A stretch of DNA of 64,000 nt from Lenzites betulinus (GCA_022264855.1 JABYQU010000020.1:1-64000), one strand, 5' to 3'; shown: positions 10,770-22,852, counted from the first letter of the stretch. A program made the numbers and translations. The notes: a model not told the origin generated them from the letters alone.

Positions 10770-11818
10770 AAGACAGTTGTAGAAGAGGTTGTCACAAGTT
10801 GGACTGCAGGCACGGCAGAAAGCCCCGCACAGGAAGCGCAGATCGCGAAGACGCTGCGCTCGCTCATGGACAACGGCGGATTCGCCGCTGTGAAGATCAT
10901 CGGGTACGAACACAACTGGAGCGATGCGGGAGCGTACCCCGTAGAGCTCGTGAGTCCCCTCTGCGCTTCTTCTCTCGTATGATTTCAGCTGGGTGCTGAT
11001 GCGGGGTGTCATGCAGATGAACGACGCCGCGAGCGCATTCGCTGGCGTGGGCTTCCACTGCTATTCCGGCGCTGTGTGGCAGCAGGACGCGTTTCACAGC
11101 GCGTACCTGAACAAGGACATCCTCTTCACCGAGTGCTCGGGCGTGTATGGCAGCGATTGGTGGAGCAATCTCAAGGTGCGTCCTGTCTTGTCTGGCCTGC
11201 AACCTGCCCGGGCTGATTTTTGGTCTCTCGTATTTGCAGTGGTACATGGACAACATGTAAGCACATCCGCGAGGTAGGGTATTCGAGAAGCGAAGGTGCT
11301 GACGCCCGTCACGCAGCTTCATTGGGTCCATCGAACACAACTCGCGCTCCGGGCTCCCGGCACTAACAGCTGTTCGCCTCCCCGTCGCCACTGTCAACCG
11401 TGACGGTAGCTGGAGCATGAACCAGGAGTGTATGTTCTTCCCCCTTACTCTCTTTGACAACATCGTCTGACGGACGCCTTGTTCGTTACTTTTTTCTAAC
11501 ATACCCGCAGTCTACGCGATGGCACAGTCGTCGAAGGCAACAATCCCCCGCGACGCAGGCGGCCCCTCCGGCAAGCACATCGGAGTGAGCGTCGGCAGGA
11601 GCCAGAGCTGGGCGCTGCGCATCACCGCATTCGTAACCGGGCGTTCGAACGCGAACGACTGGTTGCGCTACAGCCTCGTCGTGCTGAACTGGTGAGCACA
11701 CCGTCGTCGGCGCCTCGGGACTGACACTGACGTACGGGGTCTCCGCAGGGATGACTATCCGAACGGGAGCTGGAACCCGACTCCCGTGAAGACGACGATC
11801 GAGCTCCGTGGACAGCAG
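10770..11818 (+). pseudogene. GH30 (endo-beta-1,6-glucanase-like) relic
   Basis: Exon-like blocks at about 10770-10949, 11017-11175, 11240-11256, 11317-11429, 11511-11691 and 11749-11818 still join in frame through GT-AG introns. They read as the C-terminal half of a secreted GH30 glucanase: IIGYEHNWSDAGAYPVEL, GVGFHCYSGAVWQQDAF, FTECSGVYGSDWW (with the nucleophile Glu), WYMDN, GSIEHNSRSGL, DGSWSMNQEFYAMAQ, RDAGGPSGKHIGVSV and WNPTPVKTTIELRGQQ. The N-terminal half with signal peptide and acid/base Glu is missing. A segment normally found after SRSGL (Trp-rich and Gly-rich in the family) is absent, and no final exon follows the donor at 11819. It is therefore a truncated gene, although the splice sites are still good. 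It sits between SDR C and D and interrupts the duplicated spacer. Confidence 0.85.
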
Positions 11819-12950
11819 GTGAGCCTTTTCCGATTCTCGTGGGCAAGCCCAGGCTGGATCCCTCGGTATCTCACATGTCGCTTAGCAGAAACGTGAAAGG
11901 TCCCGAGTCTCAGGAAGAAGTTGGTTGACAAGTCTTTACAATCTTCGGTTGACCTCCCAGATATTACCGTTGAGGCATAAGGGTTACCGTTAAGTACTAT
12001 GGCTATTTCCATGCCCACCAAGTCCAGTATATAGAAATATGAGCAATGCATTGAATGATACTCATGGATCGGAGCCCTGTTTCCCTCCCATCGTTATATC
12101 ACAATGGGTGGAATCGGGCTGGGCGTGCGAAGCATCGCCGTTCACCCTCAAGTCACTACTACTTACTAGTACGACTCGGCTGTCGCGCGACGTGAGTGAG
12201 CGCTAAACTACATCGGCAAGTTGCCATCTACCACCAGCACCAACTGTACTAGATGTCAATACCGTGCGTACACTGCACGAATCCAAGCATACGCCGCCAT
12301 ACCCTCCAACGCACGAGGCAGATTCTGCGTTATACGTTGCCAATAGTAAGAATGCGTCGAGTCGGAGCACTACAGGCTGACCGCCGATCCTAGCGCTGGC
12401 ACCCATATACACCTGTAGGTGTATCATACGAGCCCTCACCAAACTCTGGGAGCTGACGCGGTAGTGAGGTGAGGTCATACAGGCCAGCTGACCGCGACTT
12501 TGGGTATGTGGCCCAACGTAACTGTCAGGATTGCGCGCGTACTGTCAGTAGATGCTGATGATCAACGCCAATATCAATCATAGGAGTGTATTGGTCAAGT
12601 TTTCGGCATGGTCGCTCTCATTTACTGCGGTATGACGAGAGCGCTGCTCTCTCGACCTCTGTCTTGCCCCAGCGAAGACCGCATCCACTAACTCTATGTG
12701 CTCTGTGTCGAGCTATTCAACAAAACTGCAATACTCAGGCTGCTTTGCGTGCGACCCAGCCGCCTGCGGAACCTTGTTCTTGTCGCTATCTGTCAACCGT
12801 ACAGCGCACATCTTGATCGACACTTGCAAGCTCGATGCCCCAATCGGTCTCCGCTTCTCATGCACATGATTGCCTTGGCGAGTCAGAAACTCTATGTACC
12901 GGCCTTAGGTCTCGCTGCCGATAGCCTTGACTCCCACGAAGCCGTACAGC
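11819..12950. other. C-D intergenic region, second copy of the duplicated spacer
   Basis: From about 12183 the sequence parallels the region before SDR C (see the entry at 6968). 11819-12182 holds no recognisable gene. Apparent short frames are not conserved between the two spacer copies, which argues that they are not genes. Confidence 0.55.
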
Positions 12951-12957
12951 TATAAAT
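12951..12957 (+). promoter_or_regulatory. TATA box of SDR D
   Basis: TATAAAT lies 58 bp upstream of the ATG at 13009, in the same context as the TATA box of SDR C. Confidence 0.55.
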
Positions 12958-13008
12958 GATCGGCGTAGTGGTGGGACGAAGCCCCGATACCGTGTACCTA
13001 CAGTCATC

Positions 13009-13977
13009 ATGTCTACGACGACGTGGCTTATTACCGGGTCAGTCAGCCTCTTGTTCCTTTAATGCGTCCAATTTCTTACGCTGACGCCTTCCAACAGAGC
13101 GAACCGCGGCATAGGCTTTGAGATTGTCCGTCAGCTGTTAGAGTCCCCGGAGAACCTCGTAGTGGCTGCATGCCGCAACCCCGATAAGGCTACCGCCCTC
13201 CGTGAGCTGAAGAGCGCCAGTCAGGGAACACTACACATCATTCAAATCGACGTGAGCGACTTCGATAGTGTCCGCGCAGCCGCACCCCAGCTCGAGAAAC
13301 TCCTCGGGGAGACTGGGCTTGACTATTTGATTAACAACGCGGGCGTAGTGAGTACAACCCCGCCTGCACGTTCGCACATCGTACTCACATCCTTGCGTTC
13401 CCTAGGTGTCCTTCGACACCGTCTTTGAGATCGACCCAGAGGCGACGCTCTCGAGCTTCCGTACCAACGCCCTCGGGCCCGCGCTTGTCTCTCAGGCGTG
13501 TCTCCCGCTGCTAAAGAAGAGCCGCTCAAAGAAGATACTGCACATCTCGAGCACGAGCGGGAGCATCGGGAGCTTGGAGCTCACGCCGACGGCGTACCTG
13601 TCTATTCCATCATACTCGATGAGCAAGGCTGCGCTGAACATGCTAGTGCGTTGTTCTCACCGGAATATTTGTGACTGGTATGCGAACAGTGTTAATTTGA
13701 AGCCCGGCTTTAGGCGTACAAACAGAAATTGGAGCACCCCGACCTCACAGTCATCACGTTGTGCCCCGGATGGGTCAAGACAGGTACCTAGGCCCTCGCG
13801 ACTACACGCCGTCACAAGCATCGCTTTCTGACAACCATGTTCACAGACATGGGAGGCAAGGATGCGGCGCTGGAGCCGCGGGAGAGCGTTGCCGGCATCC
13901 TGAAGGTGATAACGTCCGCAACGACCGCCGACGGCGGGAAATTCCTTCGGTGGAATGGAGAAAACATTCCGTGGTAG
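13009..13977 (+). CDS. SDR copy D: short-chain dehydrogenase/reductase, 239 aa
   Basis: Exons 13009-13037, 13098-13347, 13406-13645, 13714-13783 and 13847-13977 sum to 720 nt. Motifs are TGANRGIG, NNAGV, HISSTSGS, YSMSK, CPGWVKTDMGG and a terminal NIPW. Together with copy C it forms the most recent-looking pair (shared MSTTTW/MATTTW start, EIDPE, similar upstream 800 bp). Predicted cytosolic NAD(P)-dependent oxidoreductase of unknown substrate. Confidence 0.92.
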
Positions 13978-15067
13978 CGTATGTAGGTGCACGACTAAGA
14001 GAGGCACATATTTGATAGTAGGGTTATGTCGCGATGATAGCAGCAAGAGAACGGCGCAAGTTGACCATGTAGCTTGGGTCCCATACCGACGTTGAACTTG
14101 AAGCTCCGAGTTAACTGTTGCGCTCCGCTCCGGGACTCCGGCTCGAAGGGCGCGGTTAGAATAGTCCTAGTTGTACCTCAGGTCTCAGGCACCGAGGGCT
14201 ATGTTTCTCAGTGCGATCTATGGAGCTGTGCAGTAAATATCAGTGAATGTTCCACACCGACCCACATGTACACGCGCTAATATCATAGCACGCTGTGTTT
14301 CTGATGGGCGCTTAGTCTCTTCGCATGCCAACACCACAATCCATGTGTTCCCTGAGTCACCCGTGTCAGCTTGGCTTCGGAGGATCCTCCTGGGATTCGT
14401 ACAGGAATATACAGACATGCAGAGCTCAGGTAACGCAATGCTTCCCTTGTCGGTTTGGTAGTCCGAGCGTGTGGCACAGCTCGAAGGTGACCGGTGACCA
14501 GTGAGTACTGGCTACTTCAAGTTGACAGCTCGGCGGCATGCTCACTGTGTCGTCAGTAGCAATTAGGAGATCGGAGCAGCGGATTGAGCGCAAAACGCTT
14601 CAGATTTATTCATCGATGCTCGTGAAGTTGGGCCAAAACTCTCCTCTGTTCGACCATATCTGCGGACCTTGGAAGTCCTGGGCGGATAGGCACTATACGC
14701 AGACGTCTACGTAAAACGCTTGGGTTGATGACTGAGCAACGCTGCCCAGCACTCCCTATCAACCCACTGTATACCGAGATAACGTGTAAGTCATTCAGGA
14801 TGAATGCGCGCAGCTTCATTCTTAGTCAGTCTTCGCAGTTCCCGCCGGCTCTTTTAAGGGTATGTGAGAGGTCCGCACCAAATGTCTACGCCAGCCGCCG
14901 ACACCATGACTTGTCATCGGGAGCCGCATGTTCCCATGTGATTCCGGGAAAGAGCTGCTAACTCCGTCCACGACCAACGTTCACGCGTTCACGGCCAAGT
15001 GCCTACGACAGTCTTTTCGGCTCTCGGCTTCTGCGCGCTGACCATGAAAAGAATACCGCCGAAGGCA
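13978..15067. other. Intergenic, no gene recognised
   Basis: About 1.1 kb between SDR D and the SDR E promoter with no conserved coding pattern and no repeat that I could match elsewhere in the window. Confidence 0.45.
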
Positions 15068-15076
15068 TATAAAAAA
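15068..15076 (+). promoter_or_regulatory. TATA box of SDR E
   Basis: TATAAAAAA lies 90 bp upstream of the ATG at 15158. Confidence 0.5.
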
Positions 15077-15157
15077 GCCTAGTTGGCTAGGGGAGAACGT
15101 CTCAAGGTATCCTTCCCCTTTCCCGCCAACACTCAACAGCCAGCTTCTCTCACTGCA

Positions 15158-16132
15158 ATGTCCAACACGAAGACTTCGACCACGTGGCTCGTTACCGGGT
15201 AAGCTCCTCTCATAGCAATCGCACGAATCTCTAATTATATCGGTTTCATGCATTCAGAGCTAGCCGTGGCATCGGCCTAGAACTCGTCCGCCAGTTGCTC
15301 GAATCTCCCAGCAACATTGTAGTCGCAGCATGCCGCAACCCCGAAAAAGCCACCGCGCTATCTGACCTCGGGAAGACGTCGAAAGGCACGCTCCACGTCG
15401 TTCAGATCGATGTGGGGGACTTCGCCAGTGTCCAGGCGTCTGCGCCCACGCTGGAGAAGATTCTTGGAGAGACCGGACTCGACTATCTCATCAACAACGC
15501 CGGCATCGTGCGCAGTTTTTCATCATGCGTTGGTGGAATGAGCTCCACGCTGACGCAATCTCCATGTGATAGGCCACCGCAGACACGGCGTTCACCATGG
15601 ACCCGAAGGTGCTCGAGACCACGCTTCGCACGAACGCTATAGGGCCGGCGCTCCTCTCGCAGGTCTGCCTCCCTCTGCTGAAGAAAGGTAGCGCGAAGAA
15701 GATTCTGCACATTTCCAGCACGGCCGGGAGCATCGCGAGCACAGCGGAAGCGAAGCCGGAGTGGCAGCTCATTGGATCATATGCGATGAGCAAAGCCGCG
15801 TTGAACATGCTCGTACGTTCATCTTTTATTGAACTCGCTCATTCCTCCGGGGTTGACACGCGCGTTTTGTAGGCGTACAAACAGAAACTTGAGCAACCCG
15901 ACTTCACTGTCATCACGCTCTGCCCCGGCTGGGTCAAGACTGGTATGCCACACGTTCCCCCCAGTACGATCGAGTGCCAGCCTAACGTAGATTTCCGCTA
16001 GACATGGGTGGAAAGGAGGCGGCGCTGGAGCCGAAGGAGAGCATCGCCGGCATCCTGAAGGTGATCACGTCTGAGACGACGGCCGACAGCGGGAAGTACC
16101 TCCGGTTCAATGGCGAGGTCATTCCGTGGTAG
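15158..16132 (+). CDS. SDR copy E: short-chain dehydrogenase/reductase, 243 aa
   Basis: Exons 15158-15198, 15258-15507, 15573-15812, 15873-15942 and 16002-16132 sum to 732 nt. Motifs are TGASRGIG, NNAGI, HISSTAGS, the YAMSK catalytic pair, CPGWVKTDMGG and a terminal VIPW. Exon 3 carries EAKPEWQLIG before the catalytic Tyr, a stretch unlike the sisters and probably part of the substrate pocket. Substrate unknown; no targeting signal seen. Confidence 0.92.
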
Positions 16133-17944
16133 GCCAAGGTTTGCAACGACTCTTCGGAAGAAACGTCTTGTAGTATTTCTGTGCGTCGAGACTTGTAATG
16201 TTATCACCCGCTTTGCGATGTCTCGTTGGGACCTCTCAAAAGCAAGTTAACCATTCTATCACAGAGGAAGCAGTGTAAAGGAAGTCCAGGACTCGAAAAT
16301 TCGAAGACGGGTCGTCGGAGCTTCCGCACAAACGCATCTTTAGCGCCATGGCCGGGTGCAGTGGGCGCCAAACTGAAGGCTCTTCCTTGATCATGGCCGC
16401 GACACTAGGGAATATTACCGTGCACTGTATCGAGCTTGGGCTTCTTGAGGACGTTGCACTACCAAAGAACGTCGTCTCCGGAATGAAGCGTCTCGGAGAC
16501 TTCATAACGCGGTCGCAGGGTGGCAGTGTGCTGGCAAACTCGGCGCCTCGGAAAAGTCGACTGTCAGTCTGCCGCTGGAAGTAACGCGACCGCCTCGATG
16601 TACGTACTGTGGATAGCACACCTATAGCATACATTGGACTGACTGGGCGTACAGGAAACTCTGCATTCTGACGAATTAACATCCACCTCATAAAGAAGGA
16701 TATCGAGCGACGGATCATTAACATCAAATCTTACTCTTAATAGCCGTCGTATATTCAGCGAGGCGTTCGGTTTCAATGTGTACCACCATCAATTTCGTCT
16801 GACGACAAGAGGTTTACAGGCGCTTTCCAACAATAACGTGGGTTCCTTCCGAGTTCCTTCTGGGCACCCGCCCACCTTGGCGGCACCGAGGCCTCTACGA
16901 AAAATGTGAAATGTTCCATCGTTAATCGGAACGCCCACTTACTATGCGGTCTGTCAGAAGCTAGCCCCTCCAGAGCCCAGAAGGTACGTCGTGTTACCCG
17001 ATCACCGTCACGATCATATTGAAAATACCTGCCATCACTCGCGCGTTCCCAGAGGTCCAAGGTTGCCGGATTGCCGTCCTTACGAATCTACACGCATGGA
17101 TATACATCGCCATATGGGCAGGGGCGGTATGTCGATTTGCGGTGTTAATCATGGCTCGCTACGATTTCGCGTGCAAGCGGTGGACCAATGTAACTTTGAA
17201 CCTCCTTCGGAAAGGAGCTGTAGTATCGTGAGTTTACTCCCCGGGGCTTCGGTTCTTCATACGAGTGATGCCACAAGGCTCTCTGACCGCCCGTGCAGAG
17301 TTCTAGATCTCCAGGCTGTGATCATGAAAGCCTGAGAGAGATCAAGCACTGGATGCGCCCAGTCGCCTACAACGCTGGCTTCTCTTCTTTTGGAAGCTTT
17401 CCACCGAACTAATTGAGCTTACGATGCTCGCTCTTCGTACCCTCTTCGGTGACTCTCAGGAACCGCTTCGTACTACTTGATGGGCGTGCATTGGAACTGA
17501 CTGATTATAATGCATCATCGATCGGCGAACGCAAGCGAGCTGGTCGGCGCTGTTGCAATTTACCACTGGTGCAGTACCCCGTTGTACTAGCACGTTCGAC
17601 GTCCTCGCTGACCGCCATTGTATGAGCCTAGATCGACTCTATCATAATATGCATCACCCTTGAACATGTGGGCATGATATTGGAACGTAGTCACGAACTG
17701 GATACGCCACGCGTCCCCTTTCACGGCATTCCACATCAAATACTCACACGCGAAGCCAGTAGCGGCACTGAAGTACCCACTCCGCGCGTGAAGAATTCAG
17801 ACGTTCGAGTCGCCTATCAATCACATAACATTATCGCCGTCGAAAGCCCGCGGGGGATTTTCCTCATAAGAGAACGCGCAGCAATCGGCGCACACACCAT
17901 CCTCGCCGTTTGACATCCCACCGCAGCTGAGCGAAAGTACGAAG
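16133..17944. other. Intergenic, 1.8 kb, no gene recognised
   Basis: Short frames on both strands (for example 16348-16584 on +, 16236-16727 on -) overlap each other and show no known motif or splice structure. It might contain decayed sequence. Confidence 0.4.
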
Positions 17945-18939
17945 ATGCCGTCCACGACCACTCCCTCCACATGGTTTATCGCTGGGTAAGCACACGATCC
18001 CTCCTGTGCGGCCGGATTCACAAAGTTCACATCCTGACTTGTGTTTTCCCTCCCAGGGCGTCACGCGGGATAGGTTTCGAGATCGTCCGTCAACTGGTGG
18101 CGTCTCCCGACAACCTCGTCATCGCCGCATGCCGCACACCAGAGAAAGCCTTCAGGCTCATCGTGCTACAGAAGACCGTCCCGCTAGGCAGGCTGCACAT
18201 CACCAAGCTCGACACGAGTGACTTCGACAGCATTCGCGCGTCCGCGAAAGACATGGAGAAGATCCTCGGGGAGAAGGGACTCGACTACCTCGTCAACAAC
18301 GCCGCGATCGTACGTCGCATCCTCCTCTGGAGTAGCTACTGCTGCGAACTCACACTGACGCCGCCCTCGACCGTAGGGCGTCTTTGAGCCAGCGTTTGAA
18401 GTTGATCCGGACCAGATGATGTTGAGTTTCCGCACGAACACCGTCGGGCCGGCGCTGCTCTCGCGGGTAGCGCTTCCGTTCCTCGAGCGCGGGCGCGAGA
18501 AGAAGATCCTGCACATCTCCAGCTCGGCGGGCAGTCTCGCCACCGCGCCATACCTCATGCAGCGCCCGACCACGTCCTACTCGATGAGCAAGAGCGCCCT
18601 CAACATGCTCGTACGTCCTTTTTCGCACCTCATATTTTCCAGGTCGGCTGCTGAGGAGTTCCTGTATCCTAGGCCACCAAGCAGAAGTTGGAGCGTCCGG
18701 ATTTGATCATTGTACCTCTTTGCCCGGGCTATGTGAAGACGGGTAAGCTGTGCCCAACACTGCTCTTGACACCTCCCAGTCTGACACGTTCCCCTCGCCT
18801 CTTGCCAGATTTGTCCGGCCCAGATGCGCCACTCGAACCGGAGGAAAGCATCAGAGGTATTCTGAAGATCGTCAAATCCGCGACGCTGGCGGACAGCGGC
18901 AAGTACGTGCGATACAACGGGGAGCTCATCCCTTGGTGA
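17945..18939 (+). CDS. SDR copy F: divergent short-chain dehydrogenase/reductase, 242 aa
   Basis: Exons 17945-17985, 18057-18309, 18377-18610, 18673-18742 and 18809-18939 sum to 729 nt. The frame is open, but several signature positions are altered. The first Thr of the cofactor motif is Ala (WFIAGASRGIG instead of WLVTGASRGIG), NNAG is NNAA, and TDMGG is replaced by DLSGPD. Catalytic Ser (HISSSAGS) and Tyr/Lys (YSMSK) are kept. Exon 2 has one extra codon, as in copy G. It may have a changed cofactor or substrate use, or be in early decay; intact splicing favours function. No clear TATA box. Confidence 0.88.
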
Positions 18940-19741
18940 ATGTCGGGGACGCTACGCGACTCCGAGGTGGCATGTCTGACATCCACTGCATGACGCAAGC
19001 TGCTTCTTTCTATTCAAAGACCATGCAGTAGTGTGTTAATGTCGTTCGCTATCAATATACCTCTACCAACGATCATAAATTACAGACGAATTCTCATAGC
19101 GCAATCACCACTGTGTCGGCTGGGGGAGATTAAGAGCCTGTGAAAACGTCAAACTCCCGAGGACGTTCACCGCGTGACCCGCTCTTGGCCAGCCCCAAAC
19201 ATATCTGCACGGCTCACTCGCTGTGACCATGTGCCCATTCTGTTAGTCAACAGGAAGCTATCGATCAGCGCAGCTCTCGACGCAAGCCACACCTAGACGG
19301 AAGAATCACCGGGTACTAGTTGAGAAGAAGGAAATTATACGGCACTTGTACCCTCCGCTCGCCGACAAGTGCAAACGCGTACGTACCATCCCCGGCCAAT
19401 GGTTCCACGTTCACGCTTGAGACCTGGATCGTCTCAGTCTTACCAACCATTCGCCGACGGCATCGATGTCGTTCGGATAGCAACGGCTTATGCTTTCTTA
19501 CTCATTCGTGAACGTTGCCCACACTAACTCCGGCGCGTAGGAGTTAGCGTCGGCACGACTCGTGGGCCCCTCTCCTATCCCTCTGGTGGCCGCGCCGTCA
19601 CGTACGCACGGCGGCACATCGAGCAGTGGGTCAGTGTACCGAGGGAGGAGTACATAAGGGCGAGACTTTGAGGTGGACGAAAGTCAGCGAAACCGATCTT
19701 TGAGACCATACCGCAGACTGAACGATAGAACGACTACTACC
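18940..19741. other. Intergenic, no gene recognised
   Basis: 0.8 kb with no coding or repeat signal that I can support. Confidence 0.4.
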
Positions 19742-20718
19742 ATGTCCTCCGCAACCCTCACAACCTGGCTCGTAACGGGGTACGTCCTGCACATCGTGCT
19801 CTTTTGCATGCCCACTCACTTGCGTACTCACCCCGCAGAGCCTCACGCGGCATCGGCCTCGAGATCGTCAGACAACTCCTCAACACCCCCTCCAACCTCG
19901 TCGTCGCCGCCTGCCGCACGCCCGACAAGGCGGCCGACCTGCATGCGCTCCAAACCTCCGCTCACCAGGGCAAACTGCGCATCGTACCGCTCGACGTGGC
20001 GAACTTCGACAGCATCCGCGCGCTGCCGGCACACCTCGCGCTCATACTCAAGGACACGGGTCTCGACTACCTGATCAACAACGCCGGCATCGTACGTCCC
20101 CGAGCTCACGCATAGAAGTTGCGAGAAGGATGATGACACTCACTGGATCGCGTACGTAGCTTGAGCCGGACACGGCGTATACCCTCGACCCGGAGGTCAC
20201 CCTTCGCACGCTGCGCACGAACGTCGTGGGTCCCGCGTTGGTGTCCCAGGTGCTCCTCCCGCTCCTTGAGAAGGGCCGCGCGAAGAACGTCCTACACATA
20301 TCAAGCACCCTGGGAAGTATCGCCAGTGCCACTGGGTTTGGCCCGAGCGCGACGTCGTACGCCATAAGCAAGGCTGCGCTGAATATGATGGTGCGTCTTG
20401 AACGCCTAAGCCCTGATAGCGGTTGCTTATTTCGCGGCGATGTCGGTAGGCGTACAAGCAGAAGCTGGAGCGTCCGGACCTAATCGTGATCCCTCTGTGC
20501 CCGGGTTGGGTCAAGACCTGTGAGTACTGAACTTTTTCATATATCCCATCAGAGTATCCGGAAAGCTAAGAGTACTTGCACATGCAGCTATGGGCGGAGA
20601 TGGGGCACAGCTCGAGGTGCAAGACAGTGTCGCGGGCATCCTCAAGGTTATCACCTCGGCGACCCCCGCACAGAGCGGGAAGTACCTTCGGTTCGACGGC
20701 GAGGAAATCCCCTGGTGA
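19742..20718 (+). CDS. SDR copy G: short-chain dehydrogenase/reductase, 240 aa
   Basis: Exons 19742-19779, 19839-20091, 20160-20390, 20450-20519 and 20588-20718 sum to 723 nt. Motifs are TGASRGIG, NNAGI, HISSTLGS, YAISK and CPGWVKT. The Asp of the usual TDMGG is Ser here (TSMGGDG), created at the intron 4 junction. The end is EEIPW. Exon 2 has one extra codon, shared with copy F. Probably active because all catalytic positions are kept; substrate unknown. Confidence 0.91.
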
Positions 20719-21789
20719 ATACATCGTGCGTTCCAGCTGGGGTTGTAAACGTGAGATCAACTACGGTCTTGTGCGAAATGGAGCTTGTAAAAATGTAAAT
20801 CGACGCACTTCTACGAACAACAACAGCAGTTCACAGCATGGGAGAGCTTACCAGTAAGTCTAAAATGTACGTAGCATCTAGCAGGAACACAATTGCTACC
20901 GCAGCACGCACACTCAGGATACGTACAGAAGTTCCTCAAACTGAGTATAGTAGCGGCCATGCAGCTTCAGTCAAGCATCCAAGAGCAGCGCATATATACC
21001 TCGGATGACGAGACATACCAGACAGGCTCACAGGTAGTATGCAAGAGCCGGCGAGAGAGACGAGCCTGAGAGTCCCTAGAGGTACGATTACTTACATGGT
21101 CGTGGTCGAGTTGTAGGATTGTAAAGCGCCCGGGCAGGCCCGGGACCGTGATAGTGTCATACGGCATCGCCCGAGCCCCGCGTCTCCGTGCTGTCGCCGA
21201 GTCGGACGACCATCCGTCTACCACTTGTTTTAAACGACATATTCATGTTGTCTCAAGCAGTACTAGTCAGTGAATCAGCTATGTTGCTTGTGGGTGACAC
21301 TATAATATCCGGTGCTCATGACTACTAGGACTTCTAAGCGCACGTCAACATACGCCATTCCGCCAATGGACCGCCGTGCTAGACCGTGCTCCCGCGCACG
21401 CTGCACATTCCCGACACGGTCGGTTTGCTCCTATAACGCCGGGTATTGACTTAGGCGGCGCTTCCCCGTCATTTGGAGTGGGTCGCGGCACAGGATGACT
21501 GCTTACTGAGCTCATCGAGGATGACGATCCGCACGATCTCTGTGACTGACAAAGCAGATCGACATTATTCTCCCAAGACACTCGGCTGTGTGCCCTTGTA
21601 CGAACACCCCGGTTTCCTGCCGGTTTCTCTTGTGTTTCGATTGATAATCTATGTCCACTTCCGTTGTTCGATACGGAAGCATCCCCCTTCACCGCGATCG
21701 CCACTCACCAGTTATCCCCGAGGTCGGGAGTTCTGGTAGCGCGTAGAAGGTGTGTTTAAGGAGGAGATGCAGCACCGCAGTGGGACACA
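20719..21789. other. Intergenic, no gene recognised
   Basis: 1.07 kb with no recognisable gene. Short overlapping frames near 21345-21739 on both strands look like shadows. Confidence 0.4.
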
Positions 21790-21795
21790 TATAAA
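21790..21795 (+). promoter_or_regulatory. TATA box of SDR H
   Basis: TATAAA lies 95 bp upstream of the ATG at 21885. Confidence 0.45.
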
Positions 21796-21884
21796 CTCTA
21801 CGGAAAGAGAGCGGGCTTGCCATCTTCCCATACCCTACCGCATTTCCACCCCAACAAGCTTTAACTCACCTTTGTTCATCCGAC

Positions 21885-22852
21885 ATGTCGACCGCGACCC
21901 GCTCTACCACATGGCTCGTTACCGGGTGAGTATCCATCCACCCTGTCAACTGCATGATGGAGTGCTCATACCTCTGCAGAGCCAACCGCGGAATCGGACT
22001 CGAGCTCGTCCGCCAGCTCGTTGCGACTCCCACTAACCTTGTTGTGGCAACGGCGCGCAATCCTGAGAAGGCCACGGAACTCGCCAGCCTGAAGGCGACC
22101 GCGAAGGGCACCCTCCACATCGTGCAGCTAGAAGTCGGCGACTTCGACAGCATCCGCGCGCTGCCGAAGCAGCTCGAGCCCATCCTCGGCGCGACCGGCC
22201 TCGACTACCTCGTCAACAACGCAGGAATCGTACGTACCTCTTATCGATCTAGCCATGTGACTCCACGCTCTGGCTAACGGCCGCACGCAGTTCACAGCGG
22301 ACACAGCGACCACGCTTGATCCCGAGAAGACCCTCGAAATTTTCCGCGTGAACGTCATCGGGCCCGCGCTCATCGTGCAAGCCCTTCTTCCCCTGCTCAA
22401 GAAGAGCACCGTGAAGTCGATCACGAACGTCTCGAGCACCGCGGGCAGCATCGCCACCGCCGGCGTGATCGAGGAGTCCTACAGGCAGAACGCGTCGTAC
22501 CCCATCAGCAAATCAGCACTGAATATGCTCGTACGCACCGGCCCGTTCCTGTTCTTGTGTTCTGCGGCTAACAAGCGTGCTATATCAGACGTACAAGCAA
22601 AAGCTCGACCTGCCCGAGTTTACGGTGCTGTCGTTGTGCCCGGGTTGGGTCCAGACAGGTGTGTCAGCGCGCCTCATATACTACTCGTGCTGGCTTGGTT
22701 GACACGTTCGTGCCTCTATAGACATGGGTGGGCAAAACGCCTTGCTCAAGCCGGAGGAGAGCGTGGCGGGCATCATCAAGGTCATCACCTCCGCAAAGCT
22801 CGCCGACAGCGGGAAGTTCGTGAACTACGCAGGGAGCGACATTCCCTGGTGA
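21885..22852 (+). CDS. SDR copy H: short-chain dehydrogenase/reductase, 243 aa
   Basis: Exons 21885-21925, 21980-22229, 22291-22530, 22589-22658 and 22722-22852 sum to 732 nt. Motifs are TGANRGIG, NNAGI, NVSSTAGS, the YPISK catalytic pair, CPGWVQTDMGG and a terminal DIPW. It is the most divergent intact copy: RVNVIGPALIVQALLPLL and KSITNV replace the RTN...LSQ and KKILHI pattern of its sisters, and ATARNPEK replaces AACRNPDK. It closes the array. Substrate unknown. Confidence 0.91.

Noticed and set aside
16236..16727. 163-codon minus-strand frame between SDR E and F
   Set aside because: No motif, overlaps a + strand frame of similar quality, and composition is not protein-like; left as intergenic.
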